A stretch of DNA of 26,823 nt from an uncultured Clostridia bacterium (lineage in GTDB: Bacteria; Bacillota; Clostridia; Christensenellales; CAG-314), in NCBI GenBank assembly GCA_934281515.1, contig CAKQXG010000014.1, positions 1-26,823 on the forward strand. The letters are read 5' to 3'. The notes under the pieces are model-generated. The model saw only the letters and a program-made list of their open reading frames with translations. It made no database searches and was not told the DNA's origin. Of this stretch, positions 8,155-15,630 are shown piece after piece; position 1 is the stretch's first letter; every line of letters begins with the position of its first letter. Made by a program: the position numbers and the translations under genes.

Positions 8155-8191
8155 AAGCGTCAAAGCTGCAAATGCTTTGGCGTTTTCTTTT
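8155..8191 (+). terminator. rho-independent terminator after the lipoprotein gene
   Basis: Stem AAGCGTCAAAGC / GCTTTGGCGTT with G-U pairs, a 7-base loop, followed by TTTTCTTTT. It lies 21 bases after the stop at 8133. Bases 8192-8330 show nothing recognisable. Confidence 0.75.
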
Positions 8192-8330
8192 AGGGTATGA
8201 CCATTGTTACAACCATCATGCATAAATAACATATGGTGTTTGCAATTGCTCAAAACAGCGTTTGCTCTTCTATATCCGTCTTGCGAAATATCATCACGCG
8301 AGTACGACACCAAAACGCAACTGCACAACA

Positions 8331-8368
8331 AAAACCCGACCTACGGTATAAAGCCGTGGTCGGGTTTT
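8331..8368 (-). terminator. terminator of the DUF896 gene
   Basis: Perfect 11-bp stem AAAACCCGACC / GGTCGGGTTTT (8331-8341, 8358-8368), followed on the minus strand by TTTTTGTTGT. It lies directly after the DUF896 stop codon at 8372; the plus strand could also use it weakly. Confidence 0.85.
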
Positions 8369-8371
8369 CGA

Positions 8372-8578
8372 TTATTCCTTGGGTTTGATTTTGTGTTGCG
8401 TACCGTCCGGATCTACAATATAGGTGTTGTCCAGCGTTTGCAACACGCCTTGTCGCCACTCCTTGATGTACTCGTCACGCAAACGAAATTGTTCTTCCTT
8501 TTCCTCTGCGGTCAAGCCTTCTGCAGTCTTGGACTTGTGCGCCAAAAAATTGATACGTTCTATTTTTTCCTTGTCCAT
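8372..8578 (-). CDS. DUF896 (YnzC-like) small cytosolic protein
   Basis: A 68-residue protein beginning MDKEKIERINFLAHKSKT and containing GLTAEEKEEQFRLRDEYI and a VDPDGTQHKIKPK tail, the standard layout of DUF896: two antiparallel helices followed by a short strand segment. The biochemical role of this Firmicute family is not established; the Bacillus relative YnzC is a small soluble helical protein. I chose ATG 8578 rather than a longer upstream frame because GAAGGAGA sits about 6 bases before it and the family starts here. It lies 55 bases downstream of the SRP RNA terminator on the same strand. I see no convincing promoter between them, so partial read-through from the RNA gene is possible. 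Confidence 0.92.
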   Translation of the reverse strand: MDKEKIERINFLAHKSKTAEGLTAEEKEEQFRLRDEYIKEWRQGVLQTLDNTYIVDPDGTQHKIKPKE

Positions 8579-8632
8579 AATGTTCTCCTTCGCATATCGG
8601 CGTCGTTGTTTTCGGCACGAATATGCAGGTGT

Positions 8633-8663
8633 AAAAAACAGACCGCGGCACAAAACCGCGGTC
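8633..8663 (-). terminator. terminator of the SRP RNA gene
   Basis: Minus-strand GACCGCGG/CCGCGGTC stem (8663-8656, 8648-8641) with a 7-base loop, followed by TGTTTTTT. It lies 14 bases past the pairing 3' end of the RNA. Confidence 0.85.
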
Positions 8664-8676
8664 GTATTTTCAAAAT

Positions 8677-8943
8677 ACTGCGCATTTGCAGTTGGCAGTA
8701 CATGCCGAAACGGGATCCCGACAGGTGGCTACTCCAAAGCTACCTCGTGGCACACGCTCATGCTGCTTAGTGCTGCTGTGTTCCCACCCTGACACGGTTC
8801 ACAGAGTCACGTTGCACAAGACCTTGGTATCAACACTCCTTGACGATTCACGGCTTTCCACACATAAAACCGCCTGCAACATTCAGCCCTACTGTAGCGG
8901 ATTGTAGGCGACAGGGCACCGCTAGCTCCCCGCCTAGCGCAGT
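8677..8943 (-). ncRNA. ffs: signal recognition particle RNA, large Bacillus-type form
   Basis: RNA scaffold of the signal recognition particle, which binds Ffh and directs nascent membrane and secreted proteins to FtsY. The 5' Alu-domain block contains GCTAGCGGTGCCCTGT, CTACAATCCGCT and CAGTAGGGCTGAAT, matching Bacillus-type scRNA. Domain IV (about 8766-8800) reads TCAGG-GTG-GGAA-CAC-AGCAG: a three-pair stem capped by a GGAA tetraloop above the conserved symmetric loop to which Ffh binds. The ends pair (ACTGCGC at 8943-8937 with GCGCAGT at 8683-8677), fixing a length of about 267 nt. A promoter at 8950-8978 and a terminator at 8633-8663 flank it. Confidence 0.92.
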
Positions 8944-8949
8944 GCATAC

Positions 8950-8978
8950 ATTATACAGCACCGTCTCAAAAAAAGCAA
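8950..8978 (-). promoter_or_regulatory. promoter of the SRP RNA gene
   Basis: Minus-strand TTGCTT (8978-8973), 17-base spacer, perfect TATAAT (8955-8950). The predicted start near 8943 agrees with the end pairing of the RNA. Bases 8980-9118 hold nothing recognisable. Confidence 0.7.
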
Positions 8979-9118
8979 GCGTTTGAGCCAAAAAATCGCT
9001 TTTACCGCAAATATGCTCCCAAACAACGACTAATTTAGCGTGTATTCGCTGTTGAGACCGCGCTAACTATGCTTATCAAAAATAGACTAATCTACAAAAG
9101 ATTATTTGTTTTCTTGTC

Positions 9119-9147
9119 TTGACTACTTGCTTAAAGCGTGATAGAAT
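9119..9147 (+). promoter_or_regulatory. promoter of the methyltransferase/ECF operon
   Basis: TTGACT (9119-9124), 17-base spacer, TAGAAT (9142-9147). The leader of about 24 bases holds the GAGGG ribosome site of the gene at 9178. Confidence 0.7.
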
Positions 9148-9177
9148 AATTGAGTTAGTAAACTCTACGAGGGACAA

Positions 9178-9747
9178 ATGGACGTAAAAACATTTTTTGA
9201 CAACCTGGCGCCCGTTTGGGACAGTCGTGAAACCTGTACCGAGCAACAACTTCGCCCGTTCGTGGAACGTTGCGGAGCCAAGCCCGGCGACAGAGTACTT
9301 GATTTGGGGTGCGGCACGGGGATAATCAGCGGTATACTGCGCGACATGGGTTGCACTGTCACCGCAATGGACATCTCCGACCAAATGATTGCCATTGCCC
9401 GTGAAAAATACGGACAAAACAGCGGAATAGACTTTGTTTGCCAAGATTTTTACGCCTACAACGGTGAAAAATTTGACTGTGTTGTAGTGTTTAACGCTTA
9501 TCCGCACTTCACCGACAGAGGCGCATTTGCAAACAAACTGTACAATGTACTTAACGACGGCGGTTGTTTTGCCATAATGCACAACATAGGCAGAACGACT
9601 CTGGCCGCCCACCACAGCGGCACGGGTAACATATCTGTCGAACCGCTACCGATACAAAGAGAAATGCTCTATTTTACCGACAAATTCGACATCGTATGCG
9701 CCGAAGACGACGAAACACACTACTTACTGCAAGGAATACGCAAATGA
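9178..9747 (+). CDS. class I SAM-dependent methyltransferase
   Basis: A 189-residue Rossmann-fold methyltransferase of unknown substrate. Motif I for S-adenosylmethionine is VLDLGCGTG (about residues 40-48); the acidic residue after strand 2 follows in VTAMDISDQMI; motif IV-like FDCVVVFNAYPHF and the post-motif NDGGCFAIMHN complete the core. The order and spacing resemble the UbiE/Methyltransf_11 group, but substrate cannot be read from them. Its stop overlaps the ATG of the next gene by four bases (ATGA), so it is translationally coupled to an ECF-type S component. That suggests, but does not show, that it acts on the imported compound or a product of it. Confidence 0.9.
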   Translation: MDVKTFFDNLAPVWDSRETCTEQQLRPFVERCGAKPGDRVLDLGCGTGIISGILRDMGCTVTAMDISDQMIAIAREKYGQNSGIDFVCQDFYAYNGEKFDCVVVFNAYPHFTDRGAFANKLYNVLNDGGCFAIMHNIGRTTLAAHHSGTGNISVEPLPIQREMLYFTDKFDIVCAEDDETHYLLQGIRK

Positions 9748-10343
9748 CAAACAACAATACCGCCGCGACGCGTACGCACGGCACACTCAAAAACCTGATA
9801 CTGACTGCATTCTTTTCGGCAATGTGCCTGGTACTGCCGATGGCATTCCACGCCGTACCAAGGGGCGGATTGATATTCTGCCCCATGCAAATACCCGTGC
9901 TACTGTGTGCGTTTGCCTGCGGTTGGAGCTACGCCCTGGCAACGGCAGCCATAGGTCCGACAATATCCTTCCTTGCAACGAGCATGCCGGACGCCGCTAC
10001 ACTGCCGTCGATGATCATCGAACTGGCTGTATACGCATTGACAATCGGCTTTTTGATGAAGGTCGTCCGCACAGGCAGTGTATATGCCGACATGTACATT
10101 GCGCTTGTTACGGCAATGATACTCGGCAGAGTTGTCGGGGGTATAGTAAAAGCGTTATTTTTTGTAAAAGGCTACACAATTGCCGCGTGGGCAACCGCCT
10201 ACTTTGCGACAGGTTTGCCGGGCATTATCCTACACCTTGCGCTGGTCCCCAACGTGATATTTGCCCTGACAAAAATGCACCTATTGCCCGAAAGATACCC
10301 CAAAGAAGCCGCCACGGATGTCGAGAGTGATAAAAACAACTAA
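9744..10343 (+). CDS. ECF-type transporter S component (substrate-binding membrane protein), substrate unknown
   Basis: A 199-residue integral membrane protein with about five to six hydrophobic segments and the features of energy-coupling-factor S components of the general ECF_trnsprt family: an N-terminal helix LILTAFFSAMCLVLPMAFH, the PMQIPVLLCAFACGWSYAL segment, and the TAMILGRVVGGIVKALFF and GLPGIILHLALVP segments. S components bind a vitamin or small cofactor precursor and associate with a shared EcfAAT module, which is not in this window. The start is ATG 9744 within the ATGA overlap with the methyltransferase; an upstream in-frame ATG at 9696 would lie deep inside that gene. The terminator at 10371-10399 ends the operon. 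No riboswitch is seen upstream to hint at the substrate. Confidence 0.85.
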   Translation: MTNNNTAATRTHGTLKNLILTAFFSAMCLVLPMAFHAVPRGGLIFCPMQIPVLLCAFACGWSYALATAAIGPTISFLATSMPDAATLPSMIIELAVYALTIGFLMKVVRTGSVYADMYIALVTAMILGRVVGGIVKALFFVKGYTIAAWATAYFATGLPGIILHLALVPNVIFALTKMHLLPERYPKEAATDVESDKNN

Positions 10344-10370
10344 TACGACAACAGCAAAAACGCTATCTGA

Positions 10371-10399
10371 CGATTGAGCGCAAACTCAATCGTTTTTTT
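10371..10399 (+). terminator. terminator of the methyltransferase/ECF operon
   Basis: Perfect CGATTGAG/CTCAATCG stem, 6-base loop, then TTTTTTT (10393-10399). Confidence 0.9.
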
Positions 10400-10408
10400 C
10401 ATACAATA

Positions 10409-10443
10409 AAAAGTCTCTGCATTGCACATGCAGAGACTTTTTT
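10409..10443. terminator. bidirectional terminator hairpin between convergent operons
   Basis: Stem AAGTCTCTGCAT / ATGCAGAGACTT with a loop of about 5 bases, flanked by A-runs on the left and T-runs on the right, so it can act on both strands. On the minus strand it is the first good terminator after the ABC exporter genes, about 200 bases past the stop at 10642. Bases 10446-10641 show no gene or RNA that I recognise. Confidence 0.8.
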
Positions 10444-10641
10444 GTAAGGATAAATGTTTTTATTGTCATTTCCTGACATTATTATTTTGCATAGCACAAG
10501 TTCTTAGGGGCACGAAGCGCGCATTGATTAAAAATATGTCAAATTGACTTATTAAACTTGATAACAGGCACCTCGTAACTATCGCCCCGAAGTGTCTTTT
10601 ACCCAAAGGAGTATTCCACAAAAAACTACCAAATCTTTGCA

Positions 10642-12525
10642 CTATCCTTGTAGTTGTTTCTTGTTGTACTGCAACATGTACAAATTGTAGTAGCGCCCCT
10701 TGGCACGCAACAGTTCGGCGTGGGTACCCTGTTCCACGATCTCGCCGTGCGACAGCACGATTATGTTGTCGGCATGTTGTATCGTGCTGAGCCTGTGCGC
10801 AACAATCAGCATAGTGCCGACATTCATCATTTTGTCAAGACTGTCCTGTATCAACAACTCGGTTTCGGTGTCGATGTTGGCGGTAGCTTCGTCAAGTATC
10901 ATCACTTCGGGACGGTGAATAATTGTCCGTGCAAAACTCAACAATTGTCGTTGCCCTGCGCTGAAATTGTTGCCGCGCTCGCGCACTTCTTCGTCAAGTC
11001 CGTCGCTCAATCTGTCGATAAACTTGTCGGCGTTGACGTACTCGCATGCACGTCGCACTTCCTCGTCGGTAAACTCGTCACGCAATACAATGTTACTGCG
11101 TATGGTGCCAGCAAACAGAAATACATCCTGCAACATCTGCCCGAAGTGTCGGCGCAGGCTTGCGATTTTGTAGTTGCGTATGTCCACGCCGTCAAGCAAT
11201 ATCTCACCCTTTTGTATATCATAGTTGCGGCATAGTAAAGATAAAATAGTCGTTTTGCCACTGCCCGTCGCGCCGACAAAGGCAACCGTATCACGCGCAT
11301 TGACGTGGAAACTGACGTCACGCAACACCCAATGCTCGTCGTTGTAGGCAAACCACACGTGACGAAACTCTATCTCGCCGCGCACTTCGTCCACGTCCAC
11401 CGCGTCGGGTAGATCCACAACCTGCGGTGCAATGTCCATGATCGTAAAAATCTTTTCCGCACTGGCAAGCGCAGATTGCAACCTGTGGAACTGCTCCGCT
11501 AAGCCGATAATGGGGTTGAAAAACTTGCTGATGTACATATAAAACGCAACAATGGTCGCCGCGTCCACCACCTGCCCCAGGAAGGGTACGCCCTCGATGG
11601 CGTTGAGGCTGCCAAGGTACAGCAGGCACAGCACCGACGATATGTACAACATGTTGACAAGCGGACGGAAGATACCGAACACAAGTATTTGTCCGCGTTG
11701 GGCGCGGTACAGTTTTTTGTTGCGTTGGTCGAACTCCGCCATTTTGCGGTTTTCGCGATTGAATATCTGCGTTATCTTGATACCCGACAAATTTTCCGAC
11801 AGATAAGTGTTTATGTCGGTGGTACCATTCTTTACCTGTCTGTACGCACGTCGGCTAAACTTGCGGAATATGACGGTAAACAATACGATAAACGGCACAA
11901 AACACAACACCATCAGCGTAAGCATGTAATTGACGCACAACATTGCCACAAACACGCCGCCGATAACCATAAAGTTTTTGACAAGGTTTGCCAACATACC
12001 CGTAAACATCTGCGACACCGAAGCCGTGTCGTTGCTTACACGCGTAACAAGCGTGCCGACGGGTATCTCCGCCAGTTGGGCATGAGACAGACTTTCGATG
12101 TGGGCAAATGCATCCTCGCGCAATGCCGAGACAATCTTCTGCCCCGTTTTTTGCAACACCACCAGTTGCACGTAACCGCAAGCAAGCGACACTACCAAAA
12201 TACTTGCGTACAGCGCAACGCGCAACAGAAGGTCGCTCATTGCAAAGGATTGGTTTTCTATCAGCCGCTCAACGTCGGCAAGGATCAGCGGCGCTACAAC
12301 GTCGTAGGTAATTGCCACAATCATACACGCAAACACAAGCACAAAATTGCCTATGTATGGGCGAGCGTAGACAAACAGCCTGCGGAAAATCTCGCCGTCG
12401 GACATGTTGCGGTCAAACTGCATCGATTCCTTTTTGTTCTTCACCGAGGCGTACACCAGCACTAGCACCAGTGCCGCCGCCCCGACAATTGCGCCGACAA
12501 TCAGCAAGGGAAGGTATTTGTTCAT
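10642..12525 (-). CDS. heterodimeric ABC exporter half-transporter, catalytic-site subunit
   Basis: A 627-residue exporter subunit with an N-terminal six-helix transmembrane domain and a C-terminal ATPase domain. An extra N-terminal hydrophobic segment (LLIVGAIVGAAALVLVLVYA) precedes the usual fold. The ATPase has Walker A GATGSGKTT, a Q-loop region QMLQDVFLFAGTI, the signature in the variant form FSAGQRQ, Walker B MILDEAT with the catalytic Glu present, and the H-loop AHRLS. The ATG overlaps the stop of the upstream partner by four bases. With that partner carrying Asp in place of the catalytic Glu, the pair fits the asymmetric BmrCD/TM287-288 type of heterodimeric multidrug or lipid exporter. 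Substrate unknown. Confidence 0.93.
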   Translation of the reverse strand: MNKYLPLLIVGAIVGAAALVLVLVYASVKNKKESMQFDRNMSDGEIFRRLFVYARPYIGNFVLVFACMIVAITYDVVAPLILADVERLIENQSFAMSDLLLRVALYASILVVSLACGYVQLVVLQKTGQKIVSALREDAFAHIESLSHAQLAEIPVGTLVTRVSNDTASVSQMFTGMLANLVKNFMVIGGVFVAMLCVNYMLTLMVLCFVPFIVLFTVIFRKFSRRAYRQVKNGTTDINTYLSENLSGIKITQIFNRENRKMAEFDQRNKKLYRAQRGQILVFGIFRPLVNMLYISSVLCLLYLGSLNAIEGVPFLGQVVDAATIVAFYMYISKFFNPIIGLAEQFHRLQSALASAEKIFTIMDIAPQVVDLPDAVDVDEVRGEIEFRHVWFAYNDEHWVLRDVSFHVNARDTVAFVGATGSGKTTILSLLCRNYDIQKGEILLDGVDIRNYKIASLRRHFGQMLQDVFLFAGTIRSNIVLRDEFTDEEVRRACEYVNADKFIDRLSDGLDEEVRERGNNFSAGQRQLLSFARTIIHRPEVMILDEATANIDTETELLIQDSLDKMMNVGTMLIVAHRLSTIQHADNIIVLSHGEIVEQGTHAELLRAKGRYYNLYMLQYNKKQLQG

Positions 12526-14297
12526 GCGTTGCCCTCCTCTTCGTCAAGTCGTTGCAACTCCACCATGCGGCGATACTCTGCCGAGCGTGCAAGCAATTCT
12601 TCGTGTGTGCCCACATCGGCAACTCTGCCGTTGTCAAGGTAGACAATTTTGTCTAGTCCCTGCACCGTGGACACGCGATGCGCCACAAGCAATGTAGTCT
12701 TGCCCTTACGCGTTTGGGCAAGGTTGGACAGTATTACGCGTTCGGTGTCGGTATCCACCGCCGATACGCTGTCGTCAAGTATCAATATTTCGGCGTTCTT
12801 CATCAAGGCGCGAGCAATGGAAATACGTTGTTTTTGTCCGCCCGAAACCGTAACGCCGCGTTCGCCGAGTACGGTGTCGTAGCCGTCGTCAAACTCGACA
12901 ATGTTGTCGTCAACGTCGCTCAGTACCGCCGCTTGCCTGACAAGCGCCCGATCAGGCTCGTCGCAAGCAAAACCGATGTTGTTGGCAATCGTGTCGGAAA
13001 ACAAAAAGTTGTCCTGCGGTACGTATGCGCAATGGTCGCGAAGGCTGTGTATTGTAATGTCGTTGACATCCTTGTTATCCACAAACAGCGTGCCGTCGGG
13101 TACGTTGTAACAGCGAAGTATCAGGTCGGCGATGGTAGTTTTGCCACAACCCGTTTTGCCTACAATACCCACCGATTCGCCTGCATTTACCACAAAACTG
13201 ACGTCTTGCAGTGCGTCGTAGTCGCCGTCGGGGTAGCGGAATGTAAGGTGTCTGAACTCGATTTTGCCGTTGACTGTTGTCACGTCGTCGACATTGGGTT
13301 TGTCCGCAACTTCTACAGACGCGTCCAGTAGCTCCGACACACGTTTCAGACTTGCATGACCGCGACTGCTCATTTCGATAAGCTCGGTAATAGACATCAC
13401 CGGCCAGATGATGGAATTAAAGTAGCCGATGTATTCCATCAACTCGCCTGCATCAAACTTGCCCTCGTGCACAAGGTAGCCGCCATAGCCGATAATTACG
13501 CAAATGACCGACTCGACAAACAGTGTGACAAGAGTGTTGAGCAGTGCGCTTGCTTTGACAAACGCCACGTTGGCGTCCTCGTTGTTTTTGTTGAGTCGCT
13601 TAAAAGCAAGCAACTCCTTAAATTCCTTGACGAACGCCTTGATGACGGCAATACCCGAAAAACTTTCCTGCGCAAAGTCCGACAAATCGCTGAACGCTTT
13701 TTGTCGTTCGTCCCACTTCGCCTCCATGTAATGCCCTACAACAACGCCTGCGGCAAACATAAAGCCCATTGGTATAAGGGACAGCAATGTCAGCACCCAA
13801 TCCATAGCGAACATTTTGTACAGGCACATACCGCCAAGTACCGCCGCGTCGGCAAGCATCAGCACGCCGCTACCGAAGCAGTCCTGCACGGTTTCCAGAT
13901 CGTTGGTAAACAGCGACATCAAGTTGCCCACTTTGTTGCGTTGGTAGTAACTGACCGATAAGTTTTTGGCACGGTCAAACATTTCGCGGCGCAAATCTCT
14001 TTCCACCTTGATGGACGAACCGAAGAAACCGATACGCCACAAAAAACGTCCGCTGACCATTGCCAGAATGATAAACACCATCGGCAAGCAAATGTTACGG
14101 AACAAAAAATCAATGTCGAACGGCACGACTTCACCGTCAAGCACCACTTCGCCGTTTTTGACGCCGTTTATTACCATGCGGTACAACTCCGGGATAAGCA
14201 GCGAAAAATAGTCCACGGCAACAAGCGCGGCAATGCCCAGCAGCAGCCACAAACCGTATTTTATGTAATATTTATTTATGTGCTTTCCTATAACCAT
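12522..14297 (-). CDS. heterodimeric ABC exporter half-transporter, degenerate-site subunit
   Basis: A membrane exporter subunit of about 591 residues: six-helix transmembrane domain (first helix YGLWLLLGIAALVAVDYF) and ATPase domain with Walker A GKTGCGKTT, a Q-loop in YVPQDNFLF, a canonical signature VSGGQKQR, Walker B LILDDS in which Asp replaces the catalytic Glu, and AHRVS. The Asp substitution is the hallmark of the degenerate-site partner in asymmetric exporters. Two in-frame ATGs lie six bases apart (14303 and 14297), neither with a Shine-Dalgarno site. A promoter whose -10 box ends at 14304 would start transcription at about 14297, so I chose the second ATG as a leaderless start. If transcription begins upstream, 14303 is the alternative. 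Overlaps the next gene by four bases. Confidence 0.93.
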   Translation of the reverse strand: MVIGKHINKYYIKYGLWLLLGIAALVAVDYFSLLIPELYRMVINGVKNGEVVLDGEVVPFDIDFLFRNICLPMVFIILAMVSGRFLWRIGFFGSSIKVERDLRREMFDRAKNLSVSYYQRNKVGNLMSLFTNDLETVQDCFGSGVLMLADAAVLGGMCLYKMFAMDWVLTLLSLIPMGFMFAAGVVVGHYMEAKWDERQKAFSDLSDFAQESFSGIAVIKAFVKEFKELLAFKRLNKNNEDANVAFVKASALLNTLVTLFVESVICVIIGYGGYLVHEGKFDAGELMEYIGYFNSIIWPVMSITELIEMSSRGHASLKRVSELLDASVEVADKPNVDDVTTVNGKIEFRHLTFRYPDGDYDALQDVSFVVNAGESVGIVGKTGCGKTTIADLILRCYNVPDGTLFVDNKDVNDITIHSLRDHCAYVPQDNFLFSDTIANNIGFACDEPDRALVRQAAVLSDVDDNIVEFDDGYDTVLGERGVTVSGGQKQRISIARALMKNAEILILDDSVSAVDTDTERVILSNLAQTRKGKTTLLVAHRVSTVQGLDKIVYLDNGRVADVGTHEELLARSAEYRRMVELQRLDEEEGNA

Positions 14298-14303
14298 ACA
14301 CAT

Positions 14304-14332
14304 ATGTTACCACACAATCTTTTTTGAATCAA
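14304..14332 (-). promoter_or_regulatory. candidate promoter abutting the ABC exporter start codon
   Basis: Minus-strand TTGATT (14332-14327), 17-base spacer, TAACAT (14309-14304), directly followed by ATGTGTATGG. The expected start falls on the A of the second ATG, giving a leaderless mRNA. The -10 box is imperfect. Confidence 0.45.
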
Positions 14333-14392
14333 TTACTTTTGATAGTTTTTGGGGATTTTGGGAGAAATTCGAAAATTTTTGGAGATATTTGC

Positions 14393-14429
14393 GGGGGGGG
14401 GGAAGGAAAACTTTTTGAAAAAGCCCCCC
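14393..14429. repeat. G-tract hairpin repeat remnant between the two ABC operons
   Basis: A run of 10 G (14393-14402), a spacer GAAGGAAAA-like stretch, the stem CTTTTTGAAAAAG (14411-14423) and six C (14424-14429) form a hairpin similar in layout to the repeats at 6045-6121 and 14691-14740. The rest of the 475-base gap 14304-14778 is accounted for by the promoter at 14304-14332, the promoter/palindrome at 14492-14544 and the repeat at 14691-14740. Bases 14333-14392 and 14545-14690 are AT-rich with no gene seen. Confidence 0.5.
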
Positions 14430-14491
14430 TACCCTAACCTTACAAATCTTTTAAGTAAGATTGCTACGCAAAAATTTTTAATGTAAAACAA

Positions 14492-14520
14492 TTGACAAAT
14501 AAAAACGAAAGGAATAAACT
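14492..14520 (+). promoter_or_regulatory. promoter of the ABC/GntR operon
   Basis: Perfect TTGACA (14492-14497), 17-base spacer, TAAACT (14515-14520). Predicted start near 14527, leaving a leader of about 250 bases before the ATG at 14779. The -10 box lies inside the left arm of the palindrome at 14516-14544. Confidence 0.7.
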
Positions 14521-14544
14521 GTGTATATGGTAGATACACAGTTT
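14516..14544 (+). promoter_or_regulatory. palindromic operator, probable GntR/YtrA-type binding site
   Basis: Perfect 11-bp inverted repeat AAACTGTGTAT / ATACACAGTTT with a 7-base centre, covering the -10 box and transcription start. GTGTA...TACAC-type arms resemble operators reported for YtrA-subfamily GntR repressors, and such a regulator is the third gene of this operon (16306-16689). Autorepression is inferred. Confidence 0.65.
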
Positions 14545-14690
14545 GGGTGAGATATGATAATACGCTCTTAAACCGAGTTACTTTTACTAAATGTCAATGC
14601 TTGATTGTATGCAAAAAAATTTTGCATAGTCACGTTTTGCAACGAAGTACACCCATCGTCTACCGTAACAATACTTTACTCAAGATTTTT

Positions 14691-14740
14691 GGAAAGGGGT
14701 TCGGGGAGAACGCTTTTTGCAAAAAAAAGGTTCTCCCCGA
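14691..14740 (+). repeat. dispersed hairpin repeat in the ABC/GntR operon leader (copy B)
   Basis: GGAAAGGGGT, then perfect 11-bp arms TCGGGGAGAAC / GTTCTCCCCGA (14701-14711, 14730-14740) around an inner CTTTTTG/CAAAAA stem. It is the relative of the repeat at 6045-6121, in the same orientation toward the downstream gene, and ends 38 bases before the ATG at 14779. Confidence 0.7.
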
Positions 14741-14778
14741 AAATCTCCCTTAAACATAAATAATATAAGGAGTTTGAA

Positions 14779-15630
14779 ATGCTGGAAGTAAGAAATCTTA
14801 CAAAGAAGTACGACAACTTTACGCTTGACAACGTCGGTTTCAGCGTACCAGACGGCATGATTGTCGGCTTTATCGGGCAAAACGGCGCAGGCAAAACCAC
14901 CACGCTAAAATGCATTATGCGTACGGTGTTGCCCGACGATGGCACTGTTGTCGTGGACGGGCGCGACATGAGCGAGTACGAGAGCTACAACAAACAGGTA
15001 ATCAGTTTTACTACGGGCGCATTCGAGTACTACCGCAACGAACGACTAGCCAAAATTGCCAAAGTATACGCTGGTTTTTACGACAATTGGGACGAAACGC
15101 AGTTTGAGAACTACTGCAACCGTTTTCACCTGGTGCTGACAAAAAAGGTACGCGAGCTGTCGGCAGGTATGAAGGTTAAGTTTGCCCTTGCGCTTGCCAT
15201 GAGCCACAACGCCAAGTTGTTTATCTTTGACGAGCCGACAAGCGGACTTGACCCCATTGCGCGCGACGAGTTATTGGACGTGTTCCGCGACATCGTGGAC
15301 GAAGGCGACAAAAGCATACTGTTCAGCACGCACATCACAAGCGACCTTGACAAGTGCGCCGACATTATTCTGTTTATCGCCGACGGGCGCATATTGTTGG
15401 AAGAAGGCAAGGATCAACTGCTTGAAGAACATGCGCTGATTAAAGGCGGCGCGGACGAATTGACCGACGAGCTGAAACACAGGGTAATTGCCTACAAAGT
15501 GCACCAATTCGGCTTTACCGCGCTTATTCGCAGAGCCGACCTGCGCCCGACGGATAACTTTGCCGAAGAAAAACCCACCCTTGACGACATCATGGTGTAC
15601 TACAACAAAAAGGAGCGCGTACAATGCTGA
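14779..15630 (+). CDS. ABC transporter ATP-binding protein, YtrB/BcrA-like
   Basis: A 283-residue cytosolic ATPase partner of the permease encoded next. Walker A is GQNGAGKTT (about 33-41), the signature is LSAGMK in place of LSGGQ (a form common in this YtrB-like group), Walker B is LFIFDEPTSGLDP, and the H-loop His is in FSTHITSD. The start is supported by AAGGAG about 9 bases upstream. Its last seven bases overlap the permease start, and a GntR regulator follows, the usual content of ytr-type operons for export of, or protection against, cell-envelope-acting compounds. Substrate not determined. Controlled by the promoter/palindrome at 14492-14544. Confidence 0.93.
   Translation: MLEVRNLTKKYDNFTLDNVGFSVPDGMIVGFIGQNGAGKTTTLKCIMRTVLPDDGTVVVDGRDMSEYESYNKQVISFTTGAFEYYRNERLAKIAKVYAGFYDNWDETQFENYCNRFHLVLTKKVRELSAGMKVKFALALAMSHNAKLFIFDEPTSGLDPIARDELLDVFRDIVDEGDKSILFSTHITSDLDKCADIILFIADGRILLEEGKDQLLEEHALIKGGADELTDELKHRVIAYKVHQFGFTALIRRADLRPTDNFAEEKPTLDDIMVYYNKKERVQC

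Noticed and set aside
8424..8907. Plus-strand short open frames across the SRP RNA
   Set aside because: The region has a complete SRP RNA with conserved domain IV, promoter and terminator on the minus strand; the frames are chance.
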